Assembly (NCBI GenBank): GCA_022264855.1
Contig: JABYQU010000024.1
Span: 310,001-374,000 of the forward strand
Source of the DNA: Lenzites betulinus
Lineage: Eukaryota > Basidiomycota > Agaricomycetes > Polyporales > Polyporaceae
Reading direction: 5' to 3'
Length of the DNA: 64,000 bases
Under the pieces are notes generated by a model that did not search any database, had not been told where the DNA came from, and worked only from the letters and a program-made list of their open reading frames with translations. Shown here piece after piece: positions 21,280-32,831 of this stretch. Position 1 is the stretch's first letter; every line of letters begins with the position of its first letter. A program made the translations under genes and the position numbers.

Positions 21280-22975
21280 ATGGGCAGAGTGTTCTCCATC
21301 AGTGAGTTGTGTCTGAACATATGCGGGTTCCTCGACACCCCTACCTTGGCCGCTATGGTTAGGACCAGCAAACTCCTTCACGAGACCACTATTCCTATCC
21401 TATGGGCGAATTTGCCGGATCTTCTCCCTTTGGTGAAGACATTTCCTGAAGACGCCTGGGTAGAACGACGATGGAGAATCGTAGGTATCTGACTCAAGTC
21501 GCCTGTTAAATCGTTATTGAAATATCGTCTAGTACCTCACTCAGTCACTTTCCCGGGAGGACGGGTCGTCGTTCATCAAGTATGGCCGGCTCGTGAGAAC
21601 CTTAGGAATTGTAGCCCCATATCGTCCTCATCGAGTCAGACTGAGCACTAGCGTTTTACCGGAACTATGTGCCCTGCGTCCGGACGTGACCCTCCTACCC
21701 AAACTGCTCTCATTCGACTGGCGACCCTTACGGCTACCTGACAAGCACCTCCCAATGTTTATTGCAACCTTTGGTACCAATTTGCACAAGGTGCGTATCC
21801 ATTTCAATGGACTGAGCAGCGACCGAGACCGTCCGGAGGCTTTCGAGACCGCTTTGAAGACATTGTCTCACCAGTCCCCGGCCCTACAAACCCTTGAGCT
21901 CGGAGGCATTCTTCCCTTCGCAAAAGCGCTTCCACTCTCCATCCTCCTGCAAGGCTTCCACTCTTTGACCACCTTCATGTGTGTCACGATACCGATTAGC
22001 GCACGTGCAATCACAACGCTGGGCTCCCTGCCGAAGCTTCATACGTGCGCTATCAGGATACCAAAGGGCAAGGATGTCTCCGCCATAGACCAACGTGGTG
22101 TCCAAACCTTCCGCCAGCTCAAAGTGCTGTCTCTTGTAGGCACGGCAGCGGCGTATGTGCTTTTCAGCGTCTGGACCCATTTTCCCGCAGTAGATGAGTT
22201 CGAGATTGACGTTAATGCCGCCCCCAGTGCCGATGACATACCTGCTCTCTTGTGGACCATCCCCACCCATGTCAGTTTGCAGACGCTCGGACGCCTCGTC
22301 ATCTTCACCAATGTGGCAGGACAGCCAGCGGGCCGTTACGCACAGCTATCTGAGGCCGAGAGGAGAGCTATTGTACGCCCCCCACATCTGAATGGGCTAC
22401 TTGCATTCCGACAACTTCGCTATCTCAACTTCAGCCCACGGCTGGTGTATGAGCTCAACGACAATCTACTACAGTCCATGGCGCTCGCTTGGCCCTTGCT
22501 CGAAACATGCATCCTAGGCGTTGGCCTCGGTTGCCCCCACAGCAATGCGCCCGGGATCACCCTCAAGGGACTAACCTACTTCGCGGCCCATTGCCGCCGC
22601 CTGCACACCATCGCGATATTCCTCAACGCCTCCGTTGGTCTCCCCGCTCACGACCAGGACCCCGGCGGAGAGGCCCTCTACGGCGCGCTATGGGTCGATG
22701 GGCGCTGCAAACGTAGCACGTCCAGAGTGACGATACTGCGCGTGAAGGCCTCCCCCATCGCGCTCCCGAGGCAGGTCGCACGTTTCCTCTCGGCGGTCTT
22801 CCCAGACCTCGAGCGCGTGGAGATGCTGAGTGGCTACGACGAACGCACCCCCGAGGGGCGGCAAGACCTGGATCGGCGCCGGCGGAAGTGGGGGGAGGTG
22901 CAGCAGTTCGTGAGCGTGATGCGGGCGGCGCGTCTGGACGAACGGCGGAGGTGGGAGTCTGGCGTTGAGCAGTAG
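21280..22975 (+). CDS. F-box domain protein
   Basis: Model: join(21280..21480,21533..22975), 547 aa; the 52-nt intron starts GTAGGT and ends CTAG. The N-terminus carries an F-box-type helix set: FSISELCLNICGFLDTPTLA, then AMVRTSKLLHETTIPILWAN. The remainder is a leucine-rich, repeat-like alpha/beta region (LPKLLSFDWRPLRLP, LQTLELGGILPF, FRQLKVLSLVG, FRQLRYLNFSP, HCRRLHTIAIFLNA), typical of the large, fast-evolving F-box families of Agaricomycetes. Such proteins link substrates to Skp1/cullin ubiquitin ligases; the target is unknown. The C-terminus is charged (GRQDLDRRRRKWGEVQQF). The start Met sits immediately before the F-box; an earlier exon is possible but not needed. Confidence 0.85.
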
Positions 22976-23258
22976 GCACACTGCGCAATTGGGTTTTTGC
23001 AGTGGCATGGATGGCACGGCTTAGGGCTACATGACAATATGAGTTCTGGGAGGCCCGGGACAGTCACTAGACGCACAAGGATCAGGATCGGCGGACATGC
23101 ACACAGGTTGCAAAACCTGGTGAACACACATTTTCCACGTGAAGAGGATGAGATAGCGGTACTAATCTGCATACAATTCGTTTACAGAGATGCCGCTGTA
23201 TGCGCGGCGTTGAGCGCGGCGTTTAGTGCATACTACTATACAACACGTTTATGGTACA
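22976..23258. other. Intergenic 3' region between convergent F-box gene and SEN54
   Basis: These 283 bp separate two convergent stops. No coding sequence is visible. AT-rich patches near 23210-23260 (tactactatacaacacg, atggtacatcatgcc) would suit polyadenylation for one or both genes. Confidence 0.45.
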
Positions 23259-24905
23259 TCATGCCATAGGCCAATCGGTGAATACACCTTGCCCGAATCT
23301 GAAAAAGCTGATGGTCCCTGCGTCCACGGCTGCGATGACCACTGTCTTATTGCCCATCTTCAGATAAGGGAATGGGTTTGGTGGTCTTGTCGCAGTCTTG
23401 GGTTTGGAAGATGCCCATGGTGGAGGCCATGCCCATGCGATGGCTCTTTCAATCAGCGAGGGTTCCGGAGCGGGTGGTGCCTTGGACGAAGGTTGTGTCG
23501 ACGCGGCGGCCAGTTTTTGTTGGGCAAATGAGACGCGTTTCCGCGGTGCGGGGGGCGGCAGCTCGGGTAGCTCGCCGAACAGATCTGTGAGCTCCGAGAT
23601 GGTCGGCATGGACGTCGTCCGCGCACTGCGAGAGAATATAGTCAATGGGCCGCACTACCGCAAATTCAAGAGCCATCTTACTTGACGACCACAACGGAGA
23701 AATCTGGCGGAGGAGGTGCCGTCTTCTTGAATGGCGTGGAGGGTTTGTACAGATGATAAAAAATCCGATAAGGCGAGGATGGTGTATCAGCGGTAGGACG
23801 GATATGCAGTGGAATACTGTGTCCGGAGGGTAGAAACCGAAGTGATTTGAACAATGATACTGATCCAGCTCGTCAGGAGGTATTCACCACAGTGCGGGAA
23901 GGCCTCACAGTTACTCGTATTGTGATGCAACCAATGACTGCACCGTATGGGTCGCCACCAATCCAGGCCATTGGTAAATATCCGGGCCACGCGAGCCAAA
24001 GCAGACGATAGGGCCCCACATAGCTTTCCCAAGAAAGATGCGTGAGCGCGGGTGATTCTTGGATGTGGTGACGGGATAGGGTAGTCCGAAGATGGGGGGT
24101 CAGCCCGCGTTACGACATATCCTAGCCGTTTGAGGTATGCGTACACCTGAAGGAACATTGTTCAGGAGTTGCCTCAGTGTCCAGCAGGGAACTAACCTGG
24201 TATTTCTCGAAGCTTAGATCGCACGAGCCTAACATCTGAGCGTAAGCCTGTTGCACGGACATGGGCACGCCCTGCATATCGTCCAAGTGCGCGGTCTCGC
24301 GCAGAGGTAACTCCGTCGCGGTCCAGCAGTACATAGTGCCTCTTTCCACCAGATACAGTGCTTCTTCCGGGAGTAGTTCCAAGCGCTTCTGCACTTTCTT
24401 CTCGTTTGCAGCGCTCATTAATGGTCTTGCGACTGAATGCCCCATGTTCGCGAAGTGGATCCCGCGCGCTACTGTGACGTGCGCCTTGGAGAGACCGGGA
24501 TACCAGACAGCATGGCTCACGGATTTACTGCGCGCGTGATCAGGGTTTGCATAGTGTCTACAGTTGGGGACGCGACGCACTGGGAGATAGTGCGCGTGGA
24601 TTTCAGAGCCTCCAGCATCGCCGAACGCGAACGATCGAGGACATGTCTTTGCAGACCGGAGCCTCCTTGGGCGATCGGCTCGAAGTCTTTTTCACCTCTC
24701 TTCGGGATGACCGGTCGCGGCGCGTTGAAACCGCTGGTACCGGTTAAGCATTCTGTTGCAATGAAAAACAAGTATGGCGAGCGTACGGGATTTTCGTCCA
24801 ATCGGGACCTTGGTCCTCGTCCCCGGACGAATGCTCGTCTTCCTCCCTTTCCTGCGGCACGTCTGGCATCGGAGTCGCGGTCGGCATTTCTAGTGTGTCA
24901 TCCAT
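23259..24905 (-). CDS. SEN54: tRNA-splicing endonuclease subunit Sen54
   Basis: Model: complement(join(23259..23625,23682..23859,23915..24146,24197..24527,24581..24733,24787..24905)), 459 aa; five introns of 50-56 nt, all in frame. The acidic N-terminus (EREEDEHSSGDEDQGPDW) leads into KIPGFNAPRPVIPKRGEKDF. The Sen54 N-terminal domain follows: LELLPEEALYLVERGTMYCW, VPMSVQQAYAQMLG, LSFEKYQVYAYLKRLGYVV. The C-terminal part has FKSLRFLPSGHSIPLHIRP, a Pro-rich insert, then KMGNKTVVIAAVDAGTISFF and RFGQGVFTDWPMA. Sen54 is a structural, non-catalytic subunit that pairs with Sen2 and Sen34 in removing tRNA introns and, in fungi, helps position the tRNA body. It is divergent from PET8, with start codons 223 bp apart. 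Confidence 0.95.
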
Positions 24906-25128
24906 CTCGCCGCGCGTGACAAATTCTGAGTTACTGGGTGCTGAGATGAAGCAGAGAGGCCAAGCCAAGCGGTCGGCCGAAGTGCGCGAGGGGAGGGTGC
25001 AAGTCGCGCAGACTGACTCCGATCGGAGGGCGCGCGACCTCACGCGACGCGACTTGACGCGCCCCTCACTCTTCCTCCGTACCACCACCCGTGTGTGTAA
25101 GCCGCGCCAGCTCGTCGACCGTCGCGCC
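24906..25128. promoter_or_regulatory. Bidirectional promoter between SEN54 and PET8
   Basis: Only 223 bp separate the two start codons. The middle carries CG-rich repeats (gcgcgacctcacgcgacgcgacttgacgcgcc, about 25029-25061) and no obvious TATA box. Both genes serve basic organelle or RNA functions, so a shared housekeeping promoter is plausible. Confidence 0.5.
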
Positions 25129-26243
25129 ATGTCTGGACAATCGTCGCCGACGTTCTACCAGTCATTGGTGGTACGTCCGACCTCGCCGCGACGTTGTGGA
25201 GGCATTACTGAGTGTTACAGGCTGGAGGGCTTGCTGGTACAGCGGTCGACCTTCTGTTCTTCCCTATCGACACCGTGAAGACGCGTCTTCAATCTCCGCA
25301 AGGGTTTATACGCTCGGGTGGCTTCAATGGTATCTACAGGGGTGTTGGCAGCGTAGTAGTCGGGAGCGCACCGGGAGGTATGTGCTGCTCCGCGCATAAT
25401 CATGAGGCCTTCATAGCTAACGGTCGTCTGTATACAGCTGCGGTGTTCTTTTGCACATACGACACACTCAAGAAAACACTCCCTTTCTCCTCGGACTATG
25501 CGCCGCTCACGCATATGGTAGCAGCATCCGTGGGCGAGGTGGTCCGTAATTGCCCTCATCTTCAAATTCCAATACCTACTGATTATTCTAGTGGGACATG
25601 ACTAGGCGGCGTGCTCCATCCGCGTGCCAACGGAGGTGATCAAGACCAGGATGCAGACCTCAACATACGGCTCCGCTGCTCAATCTTCCCTAGCCTCCGC
25701 ACGGCTAGTGCTTTCTAATGAGGGTATTCGAGGTTTCTACAGAGGATTCGGCTCTACCGTGATGAGAGAGGTTTGTGGCGCCGCTTCCGCCTGCATTTCC
25801 GTAGAGCTTACAGTCGCAATTGTCCAGATTCCTTTCACGTCATTGCAGTTCCCTCTCTACGAGTTTCTGAAGAAACGTCTGGCGAAGGCATTAGACAGAC
25901 CGCTGCATGCATACGAGGCAGCTGTATGCGGTAGCTTCTCCGGCGGCGTCGCAGCAGCCCTCACAACACCACTCGACGTCTTGAAGACACGAGTGATGCT
26001 CGATCTAAGAGTAAGCGTTCTTCTGCTTCGAATGTGCTAAAGCGCTCACCGTTTGCGCAGGATCCGACTAAACAGGCGCACCCTACACTTGTTGTCCGAT
26101 TCCGCCAAATATACACAGTAGAAGGCCCCAAAGCCCTCTTCGCTGGTGTAGTTCCGCGGACGCTGTGGATCTCTGCAGGCGGCGCTGTCTTCCTAGGCGT
26201 GTACGAGTATGTCGTCCATACATTGATGGGCACATCGACATAA
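25129..26243 (+). CDS. PET8: Mitochondrial S-adenosylmethionine carrier (PET8/SLC25A26-like)
   Basis: Model: join(25129..25170,25221..25377,25438..25541,25606..25770,25828..26010,26061..26243), 277 aa, the usual SAM-carrier length; five in-frame introns of 50-64 nt. Three mitochondrial-carrier repeats are visible, with signatures [20 protein letters not shown] and [10 protein letters not shown]. The SAM-carrier flavour is seen in [38 protein letters not shown] and [19 protein letters not shown]. The protein imports S-adenosylmethionine into the mitochondrial matrix in exchange for S-adenosylhomocysteine, feeding RNA, protein and lipoate/biotin-related methylation or radical reactions. Exons 3 and 4 join at GEV|AAC using a GTCCGT donor, slightly off consensus. 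Substrate assignment is inference from these blocks; the carrier family itself is certain. Confidence 0.92.
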
Positions 26244-26440
26244 TCGTTCGACGGTCGCTACTACTGCTATGCTGCTATTCGATATTTCCGGACTATAACG
26301 TACATTCTTATAGATTAGACTTCCTAACCTCGCAACGCCAGATTATGATGAACAACAAGATCCAAGACAAAGCAAGAAGACGGGAAAGCAAACAGCACGT
26401 CCGGCATACAGAACAATAAACAACGCGGCTTGCGGAGATC
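26244..26440. terminator. Shared 3' region of convergent PET8 and the histone deacetylase gene
   Basis: The 197 bp between convergent stop codons are AT-rich. A plus-strand AATAAA lies at 26415..26420, about 175 bp past the PET8 stop, and could be its polyadenylation signal. No gene is visible. Confidence 0.45.
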
Positions 26441-28565
26441 TCAAGCGTTTGGGGACGGCCCGAGCTTCAAGATCACTCGGGGAAGCTTCTTCGGCGCCGC
26501 GTTGTCCTCCTTCTCCGATTGCGTCCCGCCCGTAACATCCGTAAGGTCGCTCTCAGACCCCGATGTGCTAGATGTGCTTGCAGTGGCCTTGCCTGTCTTC
26601 GGATGTGCTCTAGGCTTCGCCACACTACCCTTCTTCCCCGGAGAGGTCGCGGGACTGCTCTTTGCAGTTGTAGTGCTCGCGCTGCTAAGGGGCTTCCGTT
26701 CGCGGAGGGTCCTGTTGGACGGCGGGATGGGCACGCGAGGCGCTGCAGGGACGGAGTGGGACGAGTCGATCGACGCGAAGACCTCCACTGTCCTAGCGAG
26801 CCAGGGCTCAGGTGGGGTGGTTTGGGACGGCCGTCCTCCTCTACGTTTCTTCGTTGCCGCCTCGAGCTACGCCGGGAATTGTAAGTCATCAACCAGAACA
26901 ATAGGATGGGAGGTGGACATACCGCCGTCAAGTTTTCGAGACTCCACCACTTCTCGTCGGCGCTAGCCGCCCCGGTATCGACGAGGCCTGTGAGGTGAGC
27001 CATGGCCCCGCTTGCTAGCGCGCGGTCGCTGTAGCCTCCTTCAAGGACGCTGATCACTCGCCCTTGGGCATAGCGTTCCGCAAACGCCTTCGCGTCTTTT
27101 GCGAATCGGTGGTAGAACGCGGCAGGTACTTTCCGCTGATGACGAGACATTGAGGGGTATTCGTGCTCGCATGCGTCGAAACCACAACTACAGAATCGGG
27201 GTCAGTACCGCTGCTTCGATGACTGTGAGTGAACAAGACTCCGACCTGATGAAGACAAGCGTGTCGTCTCGTGGCCCGCCAGTGCTCTCGATGAACTCGC
27301 CGGCTTTCTTCAGGAGGCGCAGGTATTGCGTGGGATAGAGCTTGTCCCAGAACTCCTGCTCGGACGCGTACGGCTCCAAGTGAATATTCTCGATATGCTG
27401 CCCATGTGGGCCGTGTATGGACACGGATGCGGCTTGGATCAGCTCAGCCTTGCCGTCCTCGCACGGGTAGGAGAGAACGTCATGGATGCTCCCGTAGTAG
27501 ACCTGTAGGCCAGGATTTCCTGCAGGAACACCGCTCTCGGCTTCAAGCTTCTTGCGGTAGGTCTCTTCATTGATACCCCACGCGATGGCTTGGGTGCCGT
27601 TCCCTGTTCGAGGACAACGTCAGATGATATACTGCTGAAGATTAGACTGCCGTACCGTGATGCAGGTCGATGTCGAATATCACTACGCGCTTGACGTTGT
27701 GCTTCAGGTGCGCTTACAAGATCATTATCAGTACACTGGCTACATCATCAAACATCGGTCCATACCGTGCGCGGCGCCGACTGCAACGTTGTTTACAAAA
27801 CAGAAACCAGAGGGGGTATCCTGCGTTCGTGATTGATATTTGCATAAGGCCCACAAGCAGACAATATACCTCTCCACAGTGATGCCCTGGCGGACGGACG
27901 GCGACGAACGCTTGCTTAGTTGACAGCTCCGCATTTGAAGAACCCGATGCTTTCTTGGAGTCTTCAAGCACCGCGTCAACGGCTTCGCATATGGTACCAA
28001 GCGCTCCTTGTATGGCGTCCAACGATCCAGGGCAAACTGCGAAGGGCATGAGCAAGATGTTCTTCAACAATATGGTAAACCTACGATAGAGGTCGCCCTG
28101 AGAGAAGCCTTCGGGGATTTCGCTCTCTCCTTTATTCACTTTATCTTGACTATCCTGTGCCCACGACTTGAGGGACTCGAGGTACACATCGCGCTCGATA
28201 TCGCCGTGTACGAACTTCACCGCCGGGTTGTTCATCAAATCCACCGAAGCCTCGCTGTGAACAAACGCAACGGACGCCCGGGTGATAGGCTCGGCGCGCG
28301 ACGGTGTCGAAAGCTGCAGCTTCCCGAGGGCCTTCGTCAGTTCGTCCGCGTCCTCTTCCACGTTCGTAGACCCCGTTGAGCCAGCCCCGGTTTCCGGTTG
28401 AGCTGTATGCGGCATGATTTCCTCGAGGCGCGCGATGGCGGCTGCGAGCCCAACGTTCACCGCGCGCAGCCTTTCGGGCCGCTCCACGATGTGCGAGTTA
28501 TCTCGCGTTCGAATGTAGCGATGTTGTAAGCATGCTTTCTGCAAAAAGACAGAAGTATCGGGCAT
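26441..28565 (-). CDS. HOS3: Histone deacetylase, Hos3-like class II
   Basis: Model: complement(join(26441..26866,26923..27187,27246..27603,27656..27712,27766..27820,27870..28036,28085..28565)), 602 aa; two exons are only 55 and 57 nt. Catalytic blocks run in order: RDNSHIVERPERLRAVNVG, VRPPGHHCGE (active-site His pair), DTPSGFCFVNNVAVGAAHAH, VVIFDIDLHHGNGTQAIAW (Asp and His zinc ligands), FISCGFDACEHEYPSM (third zinc-ligand Asp) and VISVLEGGYSDRA (catalytic Tyr region). The enzyme removes acetyl groups from histone lysines and generally represses transcription. The C-terminal exon adds a basic KKRRGGRPSQ patch, reminiscent of an AT-hook, and a long Ser/Pro/Lys tail. The Hos3 assignment rests on the overall order and the GFDACEHE block. 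Confidence 0.93.
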
Positions 28566-28911
28566 TGTGGTGGTGGAGAGAGCTGTTTGAAGTTAGACCA
28601 ACTTCTGCAAGTGGCTAACCACACCAAGGTTATGAACGCGGTCGCGTGTAAGTAGCTGCACCACATCGGCGCGTCGCGTCGCGTCATAGTAATCATTGTA
28701 ATCGGAGATCTAAATGAGCCCATCGAGTCAGCGGAGATGGAAATATGCATTAGAGCAGGGCTACAATGAGCGCTTAGCGCTTATGATTCAACCTGGGCTG
28801 CAAGTACTGTGCAGCTGCCGGCCACGCTCGACTACCATCTTGCTTCTTGCCACCCCCACACCTCGTGCACGTCTTGCTCTCGACACCATTTCTTCAGAAA
28901 CACTCTGGAGA
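28566..28911. promoter_or_regulatory. Divergent promoter region, histone deacetylase (-) and RING gene (+)
   Basis: These 346 bp lie between divergent start codons. The frame of the RING gene is open back to 28714, so an upstream Met is possible, but the predicted N-terminal addition lacks any family character. No TATA box stands out. Confidence 0.45.
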
Positions 28912-31193
28912 ATGGATCGCCCGTCTCCCAACCCGCTGCGTGGAATGCTCTCTGCCCTCAGAGCAGCGCGACTGCACCGGGAGGACCGCTCCCCCGACGC
29001 CGGGCTCGTCGGTTTCCTGCAGAACGTGGACTTCCTTCCTGCAGAACTACGAGAGGACCAGACAGCAACTACAGATGAAGGGGCGTACGACGATCTTCCT
29101 CCTCTTGAAGACGATGCTGGCCCAAGCACCTCGCGTGCAACTCGCGCCACCGTAGTTCACCAGACTTCTCACAGTCCTGACGAAGAGTCTTCGGATTCAT
29201 CTGACGACCTACCCGCGTTGGAATCATCATCAGCATCTTCAAGCCCCTCACTGTCCTCCCATGTTCTCCCTTCCTTTGCTACCACGAGTCTCTCGACGAG
29301 CGGAGCGGTAAACGCTGAAGCTGGGACGTCCGCTTCTGGTTCGTCGCTTCCCTCCAACGCACGCTCCAGATCATCGAGTGCTACCCGTCCCCCTCACGCG
29401 ACCATGGCTCTTGAAGAGGACGACGAGGGTGCGGAGAGCGACAGCAGCATGCCCAGCCTGTTCACCGTATCCGCATCGTCAGATTCAGAGGACTCTTATG
29501 ATGAGAGTGACGCTGAGTGGGACAGCTCGGGTGTGGACGACAGCATAGATGATTCCGAAGACGACCACTACGACGCTGATGTCCCTTTTGCCCCCCTCCC
29601 TCCGCCCACGCCTGGCCCAGGTGGCTTCGCAGATCTGGAGGCATTGCCTCCTGCACCTGTGTTCGATTCCTCTCCCTCTGCACTAGGGTTTGGCTCGCTT
29701 AATGTCATCATGAGCGCCCTGCTTGAGAATGTGGTCAGTAGCTTAACCATACTCATTTCTTATATTTCGCTGCGTTGCTGACGGCTCAGGCACAGCGCAG
29801 GAGCAGTAGTACCATCGCAGATATGCTCGATTTGGGCGATATCACTCGTGCGCAGGTCTTGCTCGACGGTTTGGAAACAATCCCACACGGCCTTGTACGA
29901 CGATACGAGAGGCTGCATACCACCGAAGGCGAGGACAAGGACGGCTGCGCTATCTGCCGGGACGACTTGCTTGATATGACCACCCCCGACGAGGCGGCGG
30001 AGGAAGCCGCACAAACTGTAGCCATGTATGCTGCCCTCCCGTTCCAACCCGCAGCGAACAACGTCGTCGCGTTCCCTTGTGCGGGAAAGCACCTTTACCA
30101 CAGCGACTGTCTCATCCCATGGCTTTCATGCAAGACCACATGTCCTTCGTGCAGGTTTGATCTCGACCCTCACTCGCTCACGCACAAAAGGAATCGCGAG
30201 GCCCCGAATCCTGGTTTGGACCGCTGGGGCAGGATGTCCCGTAACTGGCAACCTCCACAAACCGAGACCATGAATGAGTGGCTTGACGCGGAGGAGCGTG
30301 CACAGGCGTGTGGGGTCCCACGAACGCGGCCACAGCCCGTCATGCAGACTCGTGAGTGATCCTCATTTTGCCTTTGAGAGCCATGCTCAACGTGTATGCC
30401 AGCTGGACCAGCTCCGCTGGCTCCCGCCGCCGTAAATGCGGGCCCAGGATGGCCAGGCAACACACACCAAGGCCCGCTAACGCTCGAAGATCTCCTCGAC
30501 ACCTCCCCTTCCGAATGGCATCCCGACCACGGCCCGGGGCGTCTTGGTCTGCGCGGCGTCCTGGACCTTATGCGGGGTGCCACAACGCAAGGGAACGCAA
30601 GTGATGAGGCATGGCCATCGACAGCTCCCCCCGTCGCACTTGACAACGAGGAATCATTCTTTGCAGAGCCCGAGGTGATCCTCCAGCCTGAGGTCTCCGC
30701 CCAACTCGCTGAGGCCCGCGCCAACGGCATCCACCAGGTGGCCATCTCACACCCGCCAGGGGACCATCAGCCTGGGATGATCGACGTCCTCGAGTTCTTC
30801 AACACACAGATGCAGGCAATCGTACAACAACAAGTTGGAGGCGACGCCGCGCCCAATGCGGCTGCGGCAACACCGACGACGTTCGAGGACTTCGCGCACG
30901 GGCTGCAGCTCAACGTAGCACACCCCATCATGCCGGCGCCCCCCTTCGTTCTTCCGATGCCCCCTCCTCTAGGCGGCAACCATCATATGGATATGGACGC
31001 GCTCCCGGTTGCTTTTGATGCTGCAGCGCCGCCGCCGCCTGTCCAGGCAGACCCAAGCTACCCCCCACACGCCGTGGCTCCCGCGGAGGCAGCAGAGGGA
31101 GAGTTCATGAATGCGATGGCCAGTGCCGGAGTCCCCGAGACGGACGTGCCGCCTCACGATGGCCCCCCGAGCTGGGCGGACGAGTTGGACTGA
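28912..31193 (+). CDS. RING-H2 finger protein, putative E3 ubiquitin ligase
   Basis: Model: join(28912..29733,29790..30351,30403..31193), 724 aa; introns start GTCAGT and GTGAGT and end CTCAG and GCCAG. The first half is acidic and Ser-rich, with repeated patches (SPDEESSDSSDDLPALESSS, ASSDSEDSYDESDAEWDSS). The RING is CAICRDDLL ... VVAFPCAGKHLYHSDCLIPW ... CKTTCPSCRFDL: Cys-x2-Cys, a long loop, Cys-x3-His-x2-His-x2-Cys, then Cys-x2-Cys. This is a C3H2C3-type layout with an expanded first loop. The C-terminus is Pro/Ala-rich. It most likely recruits an E2 enzyme for ubiquitin transfer; substrate and location cannot be read from the sequence and there is no membrane segment. The start Met (MDRPSPNPLRGML) is preferred over the earlier in-frame Met at 28714. 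Confidence 0.88.
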
Positions 31194-32014
31194 GGGCAGG
31201 TGCATAGGCCTCTTGCTCATTGACGGGCTCGTATACCCGTGGCGCCCTCGAAGGGTGCCCCATCTACGACATGCTATGACCGTGTTTGCGCTTCTGGGGG
31301 GACGGATGGAAGCCGCGTTTTGAGGGACTCTAGGAAGAAAAAGTTCGTTTATGTACTATCACTATCAACAGGTTCCTCCGTTACTAGCTCGTATGCTGCT
31401 TGTCGTTGCGCTTTTTGTACGCTCTCGTAGATTGAATGGAAATCGTAGTTTAATTAGGTATATGTCCCCTGTGCTTGCGTGAGATGTGATTGGGTTTGTA
31501 GGGTGGTCATCGTGCTGCGCACTGCCATGAGCAGCTAACTGCGTCATAGCGGGGTGGACTGTGTCTTGCCCAGCCAAGGTTAGATGTGCCTTACATCTGC
31601 TCCAGCCGGCCAGTGGAGTTGCCGATCTCTTGGTGGCGGTGACCTCTTGGAGTCGTTACAGTTGCCGAACCACCAAATACCTCGAATTGCGGTCTCAATG
31701 TCTGACACGGATGACCGTGGTATATGTAAACATAGAGCGTCGACGCCTGTAAGTCACTACCAGCCTTATTCCGGACAATCGCAATCCATAGAGCGTCGAG
31801 AGGGTAAAGGTCCGTCAGTCATGGAGTAAAGCCCCAACGGCAGTACCCCTGACCAGTACGGGTACGCCTGGTCGCGCCATGTGCCTGCTCCAACTGGTTC
31901 ATACCGTATAAATATACGGTCAACAACCCAGCAGTAATTTCACAAACCGCCTTCCTCACCCGTCTACATTTTCACATTTTCGCACTAACACTCCGATCCA
32001 CCACATTCATCATC
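31194..32014. other. Intergenic region upstream of the CsbD-like gene
   Basis: The 3' flank of the RING gene and the promoter of the CsbD-like gene. No coding sequence supported. The final 110 bases carry the palindromic TATA element listed separately and a short pyrimidine-rich leader (ctcacccgtctacattttcacattttcgc). Confidence 0.5.
31903..31920 (+). promoter_or_regulatory. Palindromic TATA element of the CsbD-like gene
   Basis: ACCGTATAAATATACGGT is a perfect 8-bp inverted repeat around a central AA, with a TATAAATA core at 31907..31914. It lies 108 bp upstream of the ATG at 32015. The core is a normal TATA position; the flanking symmetry is unusual and might also bind a dimeric regulator. 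Confidence 0.6.
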
Positions 32015-32831
32015 ATGTCCTTCGGCCAGCAGAACCGCACCACCGAGTCGTGGAACAGCGACCCGAACAGCTTCTCCAACACGAGCGGACCCGATGCTGG
32101 GTTCCAGACCTCTAACCAGCGCAGCGGTATGCAAATACCTATCTTCCTGCCTGCATATTGTGCTGACGGTGGTCGTTCGCAGGTGATATGGGCGAGGACT
32201 TCCAGCAGCAGCAGCAGTTCGGCTCGCAGCGCCCGACGCACGACCCCACGGACACCTCCAACTGGAGTGCCGCGAACGCCGACCCGTCCGCGCGCCGCGC
32301 AGGCTTCGGCGACAGCGGCGCCAGCACCGGCCACTCTCTGGCAGCCGGCGGCGGCCAGGGCGACCAGCTGTGGTCCGCGGGCCCGGGCGAGAACAACGCG
32401 TCCTCGGGCTACGGCCGCGGGAATACGACCGACGTCAACACCGTCGGCGCTGGCGGGAACCAGTTTGGCTCCACCGGCCGCGGTGCTGGCGGCGTCGACG
32501 GCGACAACTGGCGCCAGGGCGGGGGTGGCGACAACTTCGACAACGACAATGGCCCGACGCCTGGTGCCGGCAAGGCCAGCATGGGCGACAGGCTGAAAGG
32601 TACGTGCAATTTCGCTAGAGGTCGCCGTATTGGGATAGATATTGACAGACTCACCATAGGCAATGCCGAGAAGCTTGCTGGTCGCGTCACTGGCAACCCC
32701 GCGATGGTCGAACGGGGACAGATTCGCAAGGTATGCATGGACGTTGCTCCGTGTCAAGTCAGTCCAACTGACCGCGTCCACAGAGCGGTGACCCCGACGA
32801 CACCAACTACAGCAACGCGAACAACTACTAA
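32015..32831 (+). CDS. CsbD-like hydrophilic stress protein (hydrophilin type)
   Basis: Model: join(32015..32126,32183..32599,32660..32730,32784..32831), 215 aa; the small exons are joined by 47-60 nt introns (GTATGC, GTACGT, GTATGC donors). The protein is almost devoid of hydrophobic residues and rich in Gly, Asn, Asp, Gln and Ser (FQQQQQFGSQRP, GAGGNQFGSTGRGAGG). A C-terminal CsbD-like motif reads MGDRLKGNAEKLAGRVTGNP, then AMVERGQIRKSGD. In fungi such proteins are often strongly induced in stress, stationary phase or fruiting and are thought to protect other macromolecules; exact function is not established. The strong TATA box and clean Kozak-like start support inducible high expression. 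This is the last gene before the desert. Confidence 0.85.
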
